Below, piece after piece: positions 9,891-20,782 of a stretch of 64,000 nucleotides of DNA. The stretch's first letter is position 1, and every line of letters begins with the position of its first letter. The translations under genes were made by a program, and so were the position numbers. The stretch is from contig CM024758.1 of NCBI GenBank assembly GCA_014218235.1, forward strand, positions 99,919,698 through 99,983,697, written 5' to 3'. Origin of the DNA: Colocasia esculenta (Eukaryota; Streptophyta; Magnoliopsida; Alismatales; Araceae). The notes beneath the pieces were generated by a model. The model saw only the letters and a program-made list of their open reading frames with translations, made no database searches and was not told the DNA's origin.

Positions 9891-12663
9891 CCCACCCCTT
9901 CTACACCAAAAATCTTTCTTGACCTCTTTCAAGAGATAGAGAAAACCCTAGCTCGAGAGGCACAAAGACTCAACTTTGGAGGCTTCAATCCGGCGATTCA
10001 AGGCTTCATCCGGTGACCTACTGCATCAGGAGGGTAGCTGGAACATCAGGGAAGACTTCCCCAACCGCGGTTCAGCTTCTACACCAACCTAGAACCCGGA
10101 GGAGGAGAGCATTTGTGGAGGCTTCTTAGGACTGCCCAAGGAGAGCTTCACCGCCATTTTAATCCCTTTGGAGACTTGTTTAAAGGCAAGTAACCCCACA
10201 CATCGTCCCTGTAGATGTCTAGTAGGTTTTCTTATTTTTACAGATTTTAAATCGTGTCATGGATCCCCCTTTTCACCCTGTATTTGGAGTTCGATCTGTG
10301 CTCTTGCACAGACAGGAACTTGGCGTCAATGCCCTTGCGCCAAGATCTCCAGTCTGCGTCCAGCGATCTTGTCGTCCAACCCCTTGAACAGCTAGAGACT
10401 GTCGTTAAGTTCTTCAGGACAGAACAGTGAGCTGTTCTTCCTGGTATATGATTATTTTCGATGTGTTTTCGCAATGAGGATATAATGTAACTTCTATATA
10501 TTATGTATACTAGTTAATGTGGTGTGTGGGAGAATTATTGTGCATTGTTTTGTGGATGGTAGAATTTATTAGCTTATTGGAATGCATATGGAAGATATGG
10601 CTATGTATGTTCACCCACTATTCTCATGATCTGTGGAGAATTTGGGTGCCCAAAATTTTATAAACCATGTGTGTATGGGTCAGTCTGTGCCCTGCAAATT
10701 ACTGAATTTTCCCATGACCCTATGATTTACTGTAAATTCTGTTTTGGAAAATAGCAAAAATGCGTAGGCTTGCAAAATTATAGTAAATGGTGTGTTGTGC
10801 ATTAAATCCGGGGGGGAATTTCTGTAATGATGGGTATGCTGGGTTCAGGGCTGTGAACTGTTAAACCTGATGTTCATGTTATGTTCCATGTTGAATTGAA
10901 TTTTAATAGCGTGAGAATGAATGTCTTAATTTCTATAAATATCTGATAATTTATAAAATTCTAGAAATTTGCATGTGAGGTTATAAACCTGTAATCAGAA
11001 TGTGGTTAAATTTTTAGGCCATTGGGATAACCGTGGAATGCATTATGGGATTTCCATGCAAAAATATGTAATTAATGCATGCCATTATGGAAATGAGTTG
11101 AATTGTGTTTTCAACTGATTACTATAAGTTACTGAATGTGTAATCTCTGTCATCTGTAGTATCATGCTAGGAAAATAGAGCCATGTGTGAATGAGAGAAT
11201 GTAAAAGGTGTGTGTGCGCCATGTGTAAAAATGTGTGTTAAAAATCGGTATGTGTAATGTGTAAGACTATGCCATGTGTGACACTGCTTCCATAGAGGGC
11301 CGTGGAACCGTACCATGGAAAAGTCCCCATGGGAAGGTTCAATGTGTTAAGATCCTAAGGGCATTAGGATGAAATCCTGGAGGTGGACAAGTACCACTGG
11401 TTAGGGTGGAGACTTGTTCTCCCGGTCTGCGCAGTCCAAGAGTTGTAACTATATTGCCTAGGTGGGGTCTATGTGTATGTGATGTGTATGTGTCCTTCTA
11501 ATGGTAGTTTGGACTATGTGTCACGGCACTAAAGTGTGAAAAATGTGAATGTGTACCTGTGTAAGTTGTGTAATGTGAACATGTGTAAATGTGCAATGTG
11601 TAAAAAGTGAACTATGTGAATGAAAGAAGAAATTGTGCAAACATGTGAAACTAATGTGTTAGATGATGAAATGGTGATCCATGATACGTTAATGTTAAAC
11701 TTGTATCATAACAGCAACCTAATCGTAGTTATGAAAATGCTTTACATGTGTAAAAATGCGTAGAATCCATGCTAGTAGCATTTCTTACTTATGTGTAAAT
11801 GTTTTCATGTTTAAGCGCCATCATGATATAGTTAATTGAGATTGTAGCTCTCATGTGATTTGTTGTGAACTTCCAATTCATGTCAAAACAGCAAGCTAAA
11901 AGTGTATAAAACGACAATATGCATGTGCAAGAAGGTGTAGAAATCATGATAGGAAGGTCTCATTTCATGTATGTAAGCACACCATGTTTGGTTGCTCTCA
12001 TGTTTTGCTTAATTGGAGGTGAAACCTTTATGTGATGGAATAAGTAGAAAGCATGTGATAGGACATTTTAATTGGGAAAATCTGAAATCATGAACCATGT
12101 GTTTAATTTGGTAGAATTACCATGATAGGTTGTCTCTTAGTGATGTCAAGCATGCTACATGTTTTGTCTTGTGACTTTGGATGAAAACCTGCTATGATAT
12201 ATGCATGTATGATATGTGTGGTGTTATTTGCTGAGTCTTTTAGACTCATTACTTGCTTCGGCGTACAGGTTTAGTAGGTGATACACCTTTGGAGGAGACC
12301 GTGGAGAGCGACTCCGAGCGCGGGGAGTAGCTTGACGGAGTTGTAGAGTGACTTTTGCTTCCATTGTATGTAACAAGGCATTGTAATAGAAACGCTATGT
12401 AATTCATGGACAACTATGTATTTGAATTTAGTACTTCTTTATGTGGACTTTAGTTATCTTTAAATTGTCACTTGAAGCATGTATGTTAATGTGGATGATG
12501 AAATGAAAGACCTTGTTCTTTTACTTCCGCTACTCTGTATTTATATTTGTGTGTATCTCAATCGTATGTTATTGTTTGGGTAAATGCCCCACTGTGATAA
12601 CATTCACTATACCGACGTGGGTTGGTATAACCGTACCGGTATAATGAGGGTCGTCACAGGGAT

Positions 12664-12675
12664 TGGTATCAGAGC
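12664..12675 (+). other. primer-binding site of element B (initiator tRNA-Met)
   Basis: TGGTATCAGAGC lies 5 bp downstream of the LTR end, the same spacing as in element A. Confidence 0.95.
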
Positions 12676-12851
12676 AACCAGTTGAGATTGCACATGAATA
12701 TACATAAGTCATCATCTTCATTACATGTTAAATCCTTGTAGATTGTCCACATGTGTAGAATTGACTAATAATGAATGAAAAATAGATTAAAAAAAAATGG
12801 TTAGGAAATAAAGTAACGTAGCTCTAATGGTGGCTGAAATTTATTGCAGCC

Positions 12852-14287
12852 ATGGCTTCGAGAGGTAGGCATGGTGGAGCGCCGTACCGTGAGGACGAGC
12901 CGAGACGTGAGGAGCGGGCTGAACAGCAGGCCCCGGCGCCACAGGGTCCTGTACTTCCCCCACCGCCGCCCGTGGATTATGGAGTGTTCATGCAAGGTTT
13001 GGTGCAGGCCATGCAGACGCAGGCCCACACCCAGGCTGCACTCCAGGCTCAGTTGGAGGCTCAGGTTAGAATAATGAAACGACTAGTAGCCTGTTTTATT
13101 TAATTGCATGATTTTATGTTTATTGTGTATTGATGTTGTTATGGTAGCAGGCTCAAGTTCCAGCTCAGGACCATGGTGGACCTTCCATCATGGAAAGATT
13201 CAAGAGGATGCTGCCACCCTCTTTTAAGGGGGAGAGCGATCCATTACTAGCTGAGAGCTGGATGAGGGAGATTGAAAATATCTTCCGAGCTATTAGGTGT
13301 GCAGATGAGGATAAGGTTACTTTAGCCACCTACATGCTACAGGTATGTGTTAGTTTTGTGTGTTGTACGTTCTATTAAGTTAGACCCGTTTAAATGGTGC
13401 TTATGAACGGTGTACTGCAGGAAAGAGCTGATGTATGGTGGGCTTCATTACTACGTACACGGTTTGAGGACGGCGCAATTGATGTTGCTTGGGACGAGTT
13501 CGTGAGGCTCTTTCGGGCCAAGTTCGTCCCCGAGCATATTCAAGATCGGATGGAGCAGGAGTTCCTCTCTTTGACTCAAGGCTCCATGACCGTGCTAGAG
13601 TATGAGGCAAGATTTTCTGAACTCTCTAAATATGCACCTCATATCGTGACAGATGAGCGCAGGAAGACAAAGAAGTTCGTGATGGGCCTGAAGCCATCAC
13701 TGCGGACGAGGCTAGTGGCGTTTGACCACCGCACTTTGGACGAGGCCCTCAGCGCTGCTTGTAGGCAGGAGGGTGAGATGGAACAATATCTTGAAGAGAA
13801 GAAGGCTTCGCAGAAGAGACCTGCAGCTACGTTCCAGCGACAGGACAAGAAGAAAGCGGTGTACCAGACACAGCAGCGATCAGTGGCAGTCGGCAGTACT
13901 CAGGTACCTTCTGTACGTTCCCCTAGTGTGAAGAAGGAGTGTCCCCATTGCGGGAAGACACACGGTGGTTTCGAGTGTTGGTTGGTAGCGGGTAGATGCT
14001 TGAAGTGTGGGAGCAGCGACCACAAGATCAAAGATTGTCCGAGACTTCAGCAGGGAGTCCAGCGTGGAGCGCCAGCCCCAGCAGCGGTAGTAGCAGCAGT
14101 GCCAGCTACAGGAAGACCAGGAAGGCCTCGAGCCCCAGCTCGAGTGTTTGCCCTAGCACGAGAGGATGCCGAGCAGGCGGAGCATGTCACCGAAGGTACG
14201 GTTTTACTTCTAGGTGTGCACGCTCAGGTTTTATTTGATACGGGTGCCACTCACTCGTTCATTTCCGAGCGTTCGCCAGGCAGTTAG
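12852..14287 (+). CDS. gag: element B Gag and start of protease, three exons
   Basis: This encodes the capsid/nucleocapsid polyprotein running into the aspartic protease. The exons join in frame: 12852-13064 (71 codons, Pro/Gln-rich N-terminus), 13151-13342 (64 codons, MERFKRM to TYMLQ) and 13421 onward (ERADVWWASLL). The exon 3 part contains the Gag core (FLSLTQGSM, YAPHIV, KKFVMGLKPSLR). It also holds two Cys/His clusters (CPHCGKTHGGFEC and CLKCGSSDHKIKDC; the second is a CX2CX4HX4C zinc knuckle). Finally comes the protease signature DTGATHSF near 14238. ATG 12852 follows TTATTGCAG, a good splice acceptor, so a leader intron is possible. A short deletion near 14268 shifts the frame, and the reading ends at 14287 within the protease. 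Confidence 0.9.
13065..13150 (+). other. spliceosomal intron 1 in element B gag
   Basis: This is an 86-bp AT-rich stretch, GTTAGA..GTAGCAG, between CAG and GCT codons (phase 0). Unspliced reading runs into stops, while removal joins two Gag segments in frame. Element A has a gap in the same place. Confidence 0.8.
13343..13420 (+). other. spliceosomal intron 2 in element B gag
   Basis: This is a 78-bp stretch, GTATGTG..TACTGCAG, at phase 0 between CTACAG and GAAAGAGCT. The homologous intron of A is about 77 bp once element B is removed. Element E (TYQLEREAHI) has no intron at the homologous codon. Confidence 0.85.
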
Positions 14288-14749
14288 CTCTAGAGTTAGG
14301 TGTAGAGTCTGAGGATTTAGAGGTCCCTTTGTCTGTGCACACCCCTGCGGGTACGGTATCGACTAGGAAGTGCATTCTGTCGTTACCTGTGTGCATCGAG
14401 GATAGAATACTAGAAGGGTGTTTCTTCTTGCTAAAGATGAAGGACTTTGATGCTATTCTTGGTCTGGATTGGTAGAGGAGCACTAACATTAGTAGATTGT
14501 CGTGGGAAGAGGATTGTTTTCTGCATTCCTGGTGAGGACGAGTTCTCTCATCCCTTGCCAAGGAACTTGGCGGGAAGTTGGTCATCTCTGCCATGAAGGC
14601 GATGCGCATGGTAAACAAGGGTTGTGACACTTTTCTTGCCAGCGTGGTATTAGCACCAGAGGCTGATGAGTCACCTACTCTTGCAGAGATCGAGGTAGTG
14701 CAGGATTTCCCAGACGTCTTTCCGATGATTTGTCTGGTTTGCCACGGAT
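14288..14749 (+). pseudogene. pol: element B protease end and protease-RT linker
   Basis: After the frameshift, the reading continues with QLALELGVE, EVPLSVHTPAG, STRKCILSLPVC and ILGLDW, matching A at 32137-32334. A TAG follows the GLDW motif, with local indels. The linker ISAMKAMRMVNKGCD and FPDVFP follow. The reading stops at the insertion point of element C and resumes at 25145 with the RT N-terminus. Confidence 0.85.
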
Positions 14750-14754
14750 AGAGA
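14750..14754 (+). other. left target-site duplication of element C (AGAGA)
   Basis: AGAGA precedes the TGTTGGG start of C and is repeated at 25145-25149 right after the CCTTCA end of C. Confidence 0.9.
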
Positions 14755-14967
14755 TGTTGGGTAGAGTGTGAATATTCATTTTCCTCACATTTTAATGATG
14801 ACAAGTTGTGATTTAATGTATAACCATTGGAACATGTAAAATACATCACCTGAAATTACAATATTCAAAAAGCATGTTTCAAGCACATTTATCATTGATA
14901 TTCATGATAATATTTATCTAATGATTTATGTGTTTATTTTCTCAGGAACAAACATTTTCTGCAAAGG

Positions 14968-15345
14968 TAGTGTCGACACAACCATCCTTAGTGTCGACAC
15001 AATGGTTCTGAACAAAGGCAGAAATGTGAAGAAAAGTTCATCTCAGGTCGACACGAGTCCAGATCAGGTCGACACAAGAGACAGTTTCCAGAGAAATTTA
15101 TGAACAGATTGCCATCTCAGGTCGACACCAAATCAGGCAGTGTCGACACTAGATAGCCTTCTCAGAAGGCCAGTTTTTGTCTGGGACAGCAGGTCGACAC
15201 TGAGCCATCTCAGGTCGACACTACAAGGGATCAGGTCGACACTGAACCATATCAGGTCGACACTAGAGACCTCTCCAGGGACTTGTTTGGCCAGTCTGGG
15301 ACAGTGTGTCGACACACCCCTTGGGCAGGTCGACACACTCCGGAA
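14968..15345. promoter_or_regulatory. GTCGAC palindrome cluster in U3 of element C
   Basis: I count twelve copies of GTCGACAC in about 375 bp, preceded either by CAG (asymmetric CAGGTCGACAC) or by GTGT (GTGTCGACAC, a full palindrome). Spacing is irregular, about 10-55 bp. The cluster lies upstream of the TATA box. Sireviruses are known to carry repeated palindromic motifs in this part of the LTR. The right LTR has the same 12 (about 23630-24000), and the D LTRs have about 10. Confidence 0.85.
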
Positions 15346-15454
15346 TCTCTGTAACTTAAGATTCCTCCTGGACACGTGGCACCCTAGGGAGATGGTGGAT
15401 CATCATTGGATCATGTGCCCTCGTACCCCAAGGGTACCCTTCAGATATTTAGGG

Positions 15455-15461
15455 TATAAAT
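15455..15461 (+). promoter_or_regulatory. TATA box of the element C 5' LTR
   Basis: TATAAAT sits inside the short inverted repeat AGGGTATAAATACCCT. The right-LTR copy is at about 24115. Confidence 0.75.
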
Positions 15462-15939
15462 ACCCTCCTTAAGGGCACTCATCCCTAAGAACCCTTTCAC
15501 AGCCTCCAAGAGATCGGTTGGCGGCTGGAAGGTTCCTCCTCCCTGTTTTGCTCCCTCCTGTGCTTCTACACCTCAATTCATCCTCCTCCAAGCACAAGGA
15601 TAGAAGTCTGATCAACATGAAGCACTAGCATCAACTTCAAAGGAGCAGATCAAGTAGAAGCCGATTTCTGTGAAGAATTCAAGGAAGATCCTGAAGATCA
15701 AATTGCAGAGCATCGTCCAGGAACTTCCAGAGATTAAAGCACTTCACAATTCGACCTTCTACAAGGGAGTACATCTGAAGAGAAGAATCTATCAATCAAT
15801 ATTCATGTTCCTTTTTTTTCTCTTCTGAGTGATTCTGAGATTATGCATGAGTTGTTGCATGAGTCTCATGAATTAACTCTGGTTGGACTAGATCTCTGCT
15901 AGAGGATCTTAGTCTTGTGTTTTTCTAGCAAGTTGTACT

Positions 15940-16165
15940 GTGAGCCGTCGAGCTCTAGTTTGTGAGTCGTCGTGCTCACTATGTGGTTTGAGCCATCGTG
16001 CTCAATTTGGAGTCGTCGTACTTCGGTTGTTGTTTGAGCCGTCGTGCTCAGTTTGGAGTCGTCGTGCTCCAGGTGTTTGGAGTCGTCGTGCTCCAGGTGT
16101 TTCTTGAGTCGTCGTGCTCAAGGGTGTTTGGAGTCGTCGTGCTCCTGTGTGAGTTGTACTCAGAG
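15940..16165 (+). repeat. mini-hairpin array in the transcribed part of the element C LTR
   Basis: About nine units of 14-18 nt occur, each an inverted repeat around the loop YCGTCGTG: GTGAG..CTCAC, TTGAG..CTCAA, TGGAG..CTCCA. Stem pairs change together while the loop stays nearly constant. The array starts about 490 bp after the TATA box and so should be present in the RNA leader and 3' end. The right-LTR copy is at about 24598-24820. Confidence 0.8.
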
Positions 16166-16487
16166 TTTTTGAGTAGTGTGGCCTCACTGTGTGAGGGGTG
16201 GACGTAGGAGTCACTGGAGGTGATTTCCGAACCACCTAAAAATCCTCTGTGCATTGGTTTGAATTGTGGTTTGCCTTTGTATCTCACTAGATGCATGCAT
16301 AGGGATTTCGTTCACACTACTAATTGATTGCTCACACACCCAAATCACACTTCAGATCAGTAAATTAATTAGGTGATTGATCTCTGATTAGAAGTAATTT
16401 TTAATTGCTTAAGCTTCCGCGTTAATGGTATAGATCTATTCAACCCCCCTTCTAGATCTTGTCCTCACCTTATCTCGATCCTTCAAT

Positions 16488-16499
16488 TGGTATCAGAGC
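16488..16499 (+). other. primer-binding site of element C (initiator tRNA-Met)
   Basis: TGGTATCAGAGC lies 2 bp after the LTR end, the same spacing as in the minus-strand D element. Confidence 0.95.
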
Positions 16500-16889
16500 G
16501 GGGTTAATGTCTTACTGATCTGGTTTGATTGCTTCTGGCTGATCTCTGTGTTAATTGGCTGATCTGATTTAATTGCTTGATCTGTGTGCTTAATCGCTCT
16601 GATTCCTCCTTTTGGCATTAGAGCAGATTAACCAATCTAATTGTTAGATCTAATTCCTTGTCACATTGATTCACTGTGATTAGATCTAACAGTCTTTTGT
16701 GAGTCTTGATATAATGGCAAATCTATTTAATCTGCATGAATCTCCTGTATAATTTCAGAGAAATCCCCAAGCTTATCCTCATTGGATTTCTCAAAGGACT
16801 CACAAAGGCACAGAGCAAAAGAAATTCACAAGTACTTAATGGCAAAGAGAGAGCCTCAATGAATCCAGAAAATCAACAATTCATAAGGT
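16500..16889 (+). other. leader of element C with the gag 5' end deleted
   Basis: This is an AT-rich leader without a sustained reading. In D1 the leader is followed by about 640 bp encoding the N-terminal Gag domain; here the sequence passes almost directly to the second half of Gag, so the first half is missing. Confidence 0.6.
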
Positions 16890-18560
16890 ATGGCTCTGAC
16901 AGCACATTCTAAGAGCTCAGAGCATGCTTCATCCTCTTCAGAACATAAGAGTTCAAATGTGTCTAAAAGGTCAGGTAAATTAACTCCAGATCCATTTGTG
17001 TATTCCAATTCTGATTCTGATGAAGATGAAAGTATGTCTTATGCTGAATTGATTGAATTCTGTAAAAAGATGCAAAATCTTAATGCAAAGCTAAACACTA
17101 AAAATAAAGATTAAAAAGGAGTTTAAATCATTGCCATAAAGAAAGTGAAAACTTGAAAAATAAAATTGAATTGCTCCAGAAAATGATAAATGTCCTTCAG
17201 AAGAAATTGAGAATTTGAAAAATGAAGTTGAAAGATTAAATTCTGAGAAAGAAAATTTAGAAGATGAAGTCCAAATCTGTGAAAATAAATTGATTGGATT
17301 GAAGGACAATCATGAGCTATTGAAAACAAAAGTTATTGATCTGGAAGAGGAAAATGGAAAATTGATTGATCTCAATGAAAACTTCCAATTTGATAATGAT
17401 CAATTAAACAAACAGATTTCCAACATGGCTCATGATCATCAAATAAATGAGAAATGCAAACAACTTGTTGAAGAAAATCATCATCTAAAAAGGAAGATTG
17501 AAGGCTTGTTTCATGACAGACCATTGGACAATGAATGTAGTAATTTGAGTAATAAAATTTCTGACTTGGAAAAACAAATTGCTCAATTGAGAATGAAAAG
17601 ATCAAGATGAAAAATGGTTTGGATGTCATGCTAAACAAGCTTCAAACTTCAGAAAAAGAAGTTGTTGCATTAAGAGCTGAAAAAACAGAAGATTCAAAAT
17701 AACTTGAAGAACTCAAGTCTTGCTTCTGTTAAAAATAAGAAAAATGAAAAGAAAAACATATAACTACTGTTAAACTGCTGTGAACAAGAACCTTGATGTT
17801 TCTAATAAAGACTAGTGAAAGTCTTGTTCAGAAACAGAAAGAGAAGAAGAAAAATGCCTCTGTCAAGAAGATTCATCTAAACTTCTCCAGCAGTTCAAAA
17901 AGCTCCAAGGCAAGTTCCAAATTCACATCATGCCAAGAGCCACCAGAAGATACCTCCTTCTCTTCATGGTAAGCCTCCTCACATGAAAAGGAGATTCCAG
18001 CAAATGCATACATGCCAAGGTAAGAACCAGGTAAGAAATGCTTTTATTTGCTTTAATTGCAATAACCTGGTCATCTTGCCAAACATTGCTGGATAGAATA
18101 AATCAATTTCAATAAACATGCCAAATCAGTCCAATGCTTTCATTGTCATAAAATTGGTCATATTTCTAGGGACTGTTGGTACAGAAATGATTTTGTTGTG
18201 CATGCTCAAAAATTCCAGTCTAATGCACATGCTCATACACATAGGAATAAACATCATGTTCATACTGAAAATGTTCAGAAGTTCCATGTGTATAGGCATA
18301 GAAATGTTGCACAAAATCATTTTGTTCTGCTCATATTAAAAATCCAAAAAATAGAAAACTTCATGAAAACATAGATGCATTGATCAAGGCAAAAAGAAAA
18401 TCTGGAACTAATCTGTTCATAGTTCTATCAATGAAGGAAATGCATCTATACAAAAATTAAAAACATTTTGGATTCAGAAATCTTTGTTGCAATCTAACAT
18501 TGATTTCATTGCAGGACCCAAACAAGTGTGGGTCCCAAACCAGCTTGATCAGCAAGCTGA
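16890..18560 (+). pseudogene. gag: element C gag, C-terminal coiled-coil and zinc-knuckle part
   Basis: The reading begins MALTAHSKSSEH, aligning with MALKASSSNKDK of D1. It continues through a Ser/Asp-rich stretch and then a long Lys/Glu/Asn/Leu coiled coil (about 17215-17610) with heptad-like spacing. Two zinc knuckles follow: CFNCN..GHLAKHC near 18043-18090 and CFHCHKIGHISRDC near 18133-18175. The KQVWVPN motif, typical just before the Copia protease, lies near 18525. Several frameshifts separate these blocks. The N-terminal UBN2/Gag-2 type domain present in D1 is absent. Confidence 0.75.
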
Positions 18561-19420
18561 GAAGTCTTGCAGCCATACACTGTAAATGGATTCAAGATAT
18601 TGGCTGTGCAAGACTAGAAATGGCTGGAGAACACAGGTAAAATCTTTAAGAAAGAAATGAAGATTGTTCAGGTAAATCTCTTCAGCATTTCAAACTTGAA
18701 TTGATTGAATTGGAATGAATGTTAATCTTTATCTGAACAATGAGAAATGTGTTTCAATGCTACTCCCATCAATGAACTTTATGTCATAACAATTGGAATC
18801 ATGTTTATGTTGTCATGCATGCTTAACTGTTCCCATGAGTCTGTGTGCATACTAATTGCTTTGACTTCTTGGTATATCAAATGATGATATGTGGAAAAAC
18901 AAGTTATGCTTGTTTGGAAACTATCATTATGCGTGAGTAAAATACTCCGCCAAGTACCAAAAGTCATGTGTTGTTAAAGCTAATTGTGCTCATAATCATG
19001 TGTGAATTGCATGCTACCCTTTTCATTCCATGCATTAATTAAGGGGAGTAAATTTGAAAAGATGCAAAAATTTTGTTTAATAAATTGCCTGTTAATGCAT
19101 GCTTGATCATGTTCATATTCTATCGGTGCAAATTACTTTGAATGAACATATCTGAATTGCATGTATGATCATTTAAAATCATATATATCTTATGGGAAGT
19201 GAGCCAAAGGAATCTTTGTGTGAAATGCTGAAGAAATATTCTTTCATGTTTGATTTATCATTTCTTGAGAGATGAGGTAGCAAAGAAATCTTTTGAACTC
19301 CATTTCATAGAATCAGAAAAACAAATTGCTGACATCTTCACAAAACCCCTTCCTGACAGTAGATTCTCATCCTTAAGGAGAGAACTGGTCTTTGTAAATG
19401 TATTGGGATTGGGTTGAGTG
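18561..19420 (+). pseudogene. pol: element C pol remnants: protease scrap and RNase H tail
   Basis: Near 18590-18640 the reading resembles the Copia protease start (DSGCSRHMTGDR in D1) but is heavily altered. Integrase and RT are missing. From about 19256 the last ~55 residues of pol return, with HFLRDEVAKKSFELHF and KQIADIFTKPL, and end near 19419. Between the two, one copy of the 95-bp inverted-end element (18868-18961) sits out of its usual post-pol place, so the deletion may have involved rearrangement. Confidence 0.75.
18868..18961 (+). repeat. 95-bp element with CTTGGTA/TACCAA ends, copy 1 of C
   Basis: It begins CTTGGTATATCAAATG and ends CGCCAAGTACCAA. It is clearly related to 19550-19643 and, in reverse, to 52500-52593, 52738-52821 and 63824-63917. 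Confidence 0.8.
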
Positions 19421-20780
19421 TTAGGCATATTCTGAGGGGGAGTTCTTTGCATTATCATATTCATTTGCTTCCTTGATTCATTGTATCTCTCCATTTCACT
19501 TCTATCTCTTTTTAACAATGAACTCTTCACCTCACATTGTGTTGAACTTCTTGGTATATCAAATGGTGATTTGAAGAAGGACAAGTTATGCTTGTCTGGA
19601 CACTTTCACTATGCGAGAGTATATGTCTCCGCCAAGTACCAAGAGATGAAAATGCAATGTTGAGGGGGAGCTTTTATTGTTTAAAGAGAATCATTCCTGA
19701 TTTCAAAACTTGCATATCTTTATTCTGATGAAAAGTGGTTGAAATTCTCATCTCAGGGGGAGCTAGAAAATTCACAAGTCATGTCTTTTGAAAAATTCAA
19801 AACTCTTCTTGCACTACATCAATTTCCTTACATGATGTCCTCATTCAGGTGTCTAGAGTCTAAAAATGATCCTTTGAGTGATCTTCTACATTCATTTGTC
19901 AACTCTCACCTATATTCTTTCAAAACTATAGAAATTTAAATTTCTTTCTAAGACTGAAGGATATTGTGTGTTCTGATTTTTTAAAACATATTTTGTTTGC
20001 AATTGAAGTTGGATATGGATGATGTCTTTTTGTCAAAAATTCTCCAAAATTTATCAATTCAACAGAGCAATGGCACATGTGCTGAGAAACTGCACACCTT
20101 CACAATGAATGAAGTGCCATGCATGTCATGAGGCACTAATGCTATCTATGTTCAAAGGGGATTAAAAATCAAAATAAATGCAAAACAAAATAATTATGTA
20201 ATTTTTTATGATGACTGAGTAACTGGAAATATTGGCGTCTGATAAACGTATATTTCATGTCAAAAGGTCATCATTTACCCCTTTGAGACTTGATAATGAA
20301 TAAATCTTCAGTATCCAGGGACTATAGTGTGTGAAAAGCATTAGTTCTTGAGTGAAAAAGATATATCTCATTTGATAGTTTGTTTCAAAACAATATATGA
20401 TGTCATTGGAGAATTTGTTTGAAGAATCATTATTATCCATCATCAATTTGTTCTTAAAAATTGTTTAATGTCAAACACTTGATTTCAGTCTAAAAGATTT
20501 TTTTCTTCTTTGGAATTGAAGAATATAGTAGTGTGTAGTTGATTGTTAAATGTCTTATATCCCTCAAATTATCATTTTCAGAACTTAAGTCACTGAATGC
20601 TCATATCCTGTTGGATATTGTGTAAAACTTGATTTGTGTTGAATCTTTTCAAAAAATATAACAAATGAATTTTTTAGTCTCTTAAATATCCTTGAAATGA
20701 TCATTCCTCCACTAATTATCATTGTAAAGTTATCCCAAAAGCTCACAATTTTTTAAAACTCAAATCAAAAATTTTCTTCA
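19421..20780 (+). other. pol to extra-ORF intercistronic region of element C
   Basis: I see no gene. It holds three GGGGGAG purine runs (about 19436, 19666 and 19756), which resemble extra polypurine tracts, the 95-bp element at 19550, and a long AT-rich stretch. The same arrangement is at 51376-52990 (minus) in D1. Confidence 0.7.
19550..19643 (+). repeat. 95-bp element with CTTGGTA/TACCAAG ends, copy 2 of C
   Basis: It is 94 bp from CTTGGTA to TACCAAG, with the internal ACAAGTTATGCTTGT inverted repeat and the CACTTTCACTATGCGAGAG block shared by the D copies. It is followed by a purine run, TTGAGGGGGAGC. Confidence 0.8.
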
Positions 20781-20782
20781 GG

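Larger units (their letters stand above)
9420..12658 (+). repeat. 5' LTR of element B
   Basis: It begins TGTAAGGCCC and ends GGTCGTCACA, and is nearly identical to 27983-31217. U3 carries three inverted repeats built on GTCCA/TGGAC (9665-9755). The TATA box is at about 9885. A CTTGGCG..CGCCAAG inverted repeat (about 10318-10343) lies downstream. No gene is present in this stretch. Confidence 0.95.
14755..16485 (+). repeat. 5' LTR of element C
   Basis: It starts TGTTGGG and ends CTCGATCCTTCA. In order it carries 12 GTCGACAC palindromes (14968-15345), a TATA box (15455), a mini-hairpin array (15940-16165) and a poly-C stretch (about 16444). It contains no gene; apparent long readings here are by-products of the repeats. 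Confidence 0.95.

Noticed and set aside
14968..15345. Regularly repeated GTCGACAC motif that looks like a CRISPR-type array
   Set aside because: The repeats are only 8-11 bp, spacing is irregular, and they sit in U3 of a plant retrotransposon LTR.
15140..15472. A 110-residue plus-strand reading through the U3 palindromes of C
   Set aside because: Its repeated VDT/STL composition is a by-product of the palindromic repeats. It has no homologous frame in the D LTRs and no domain.
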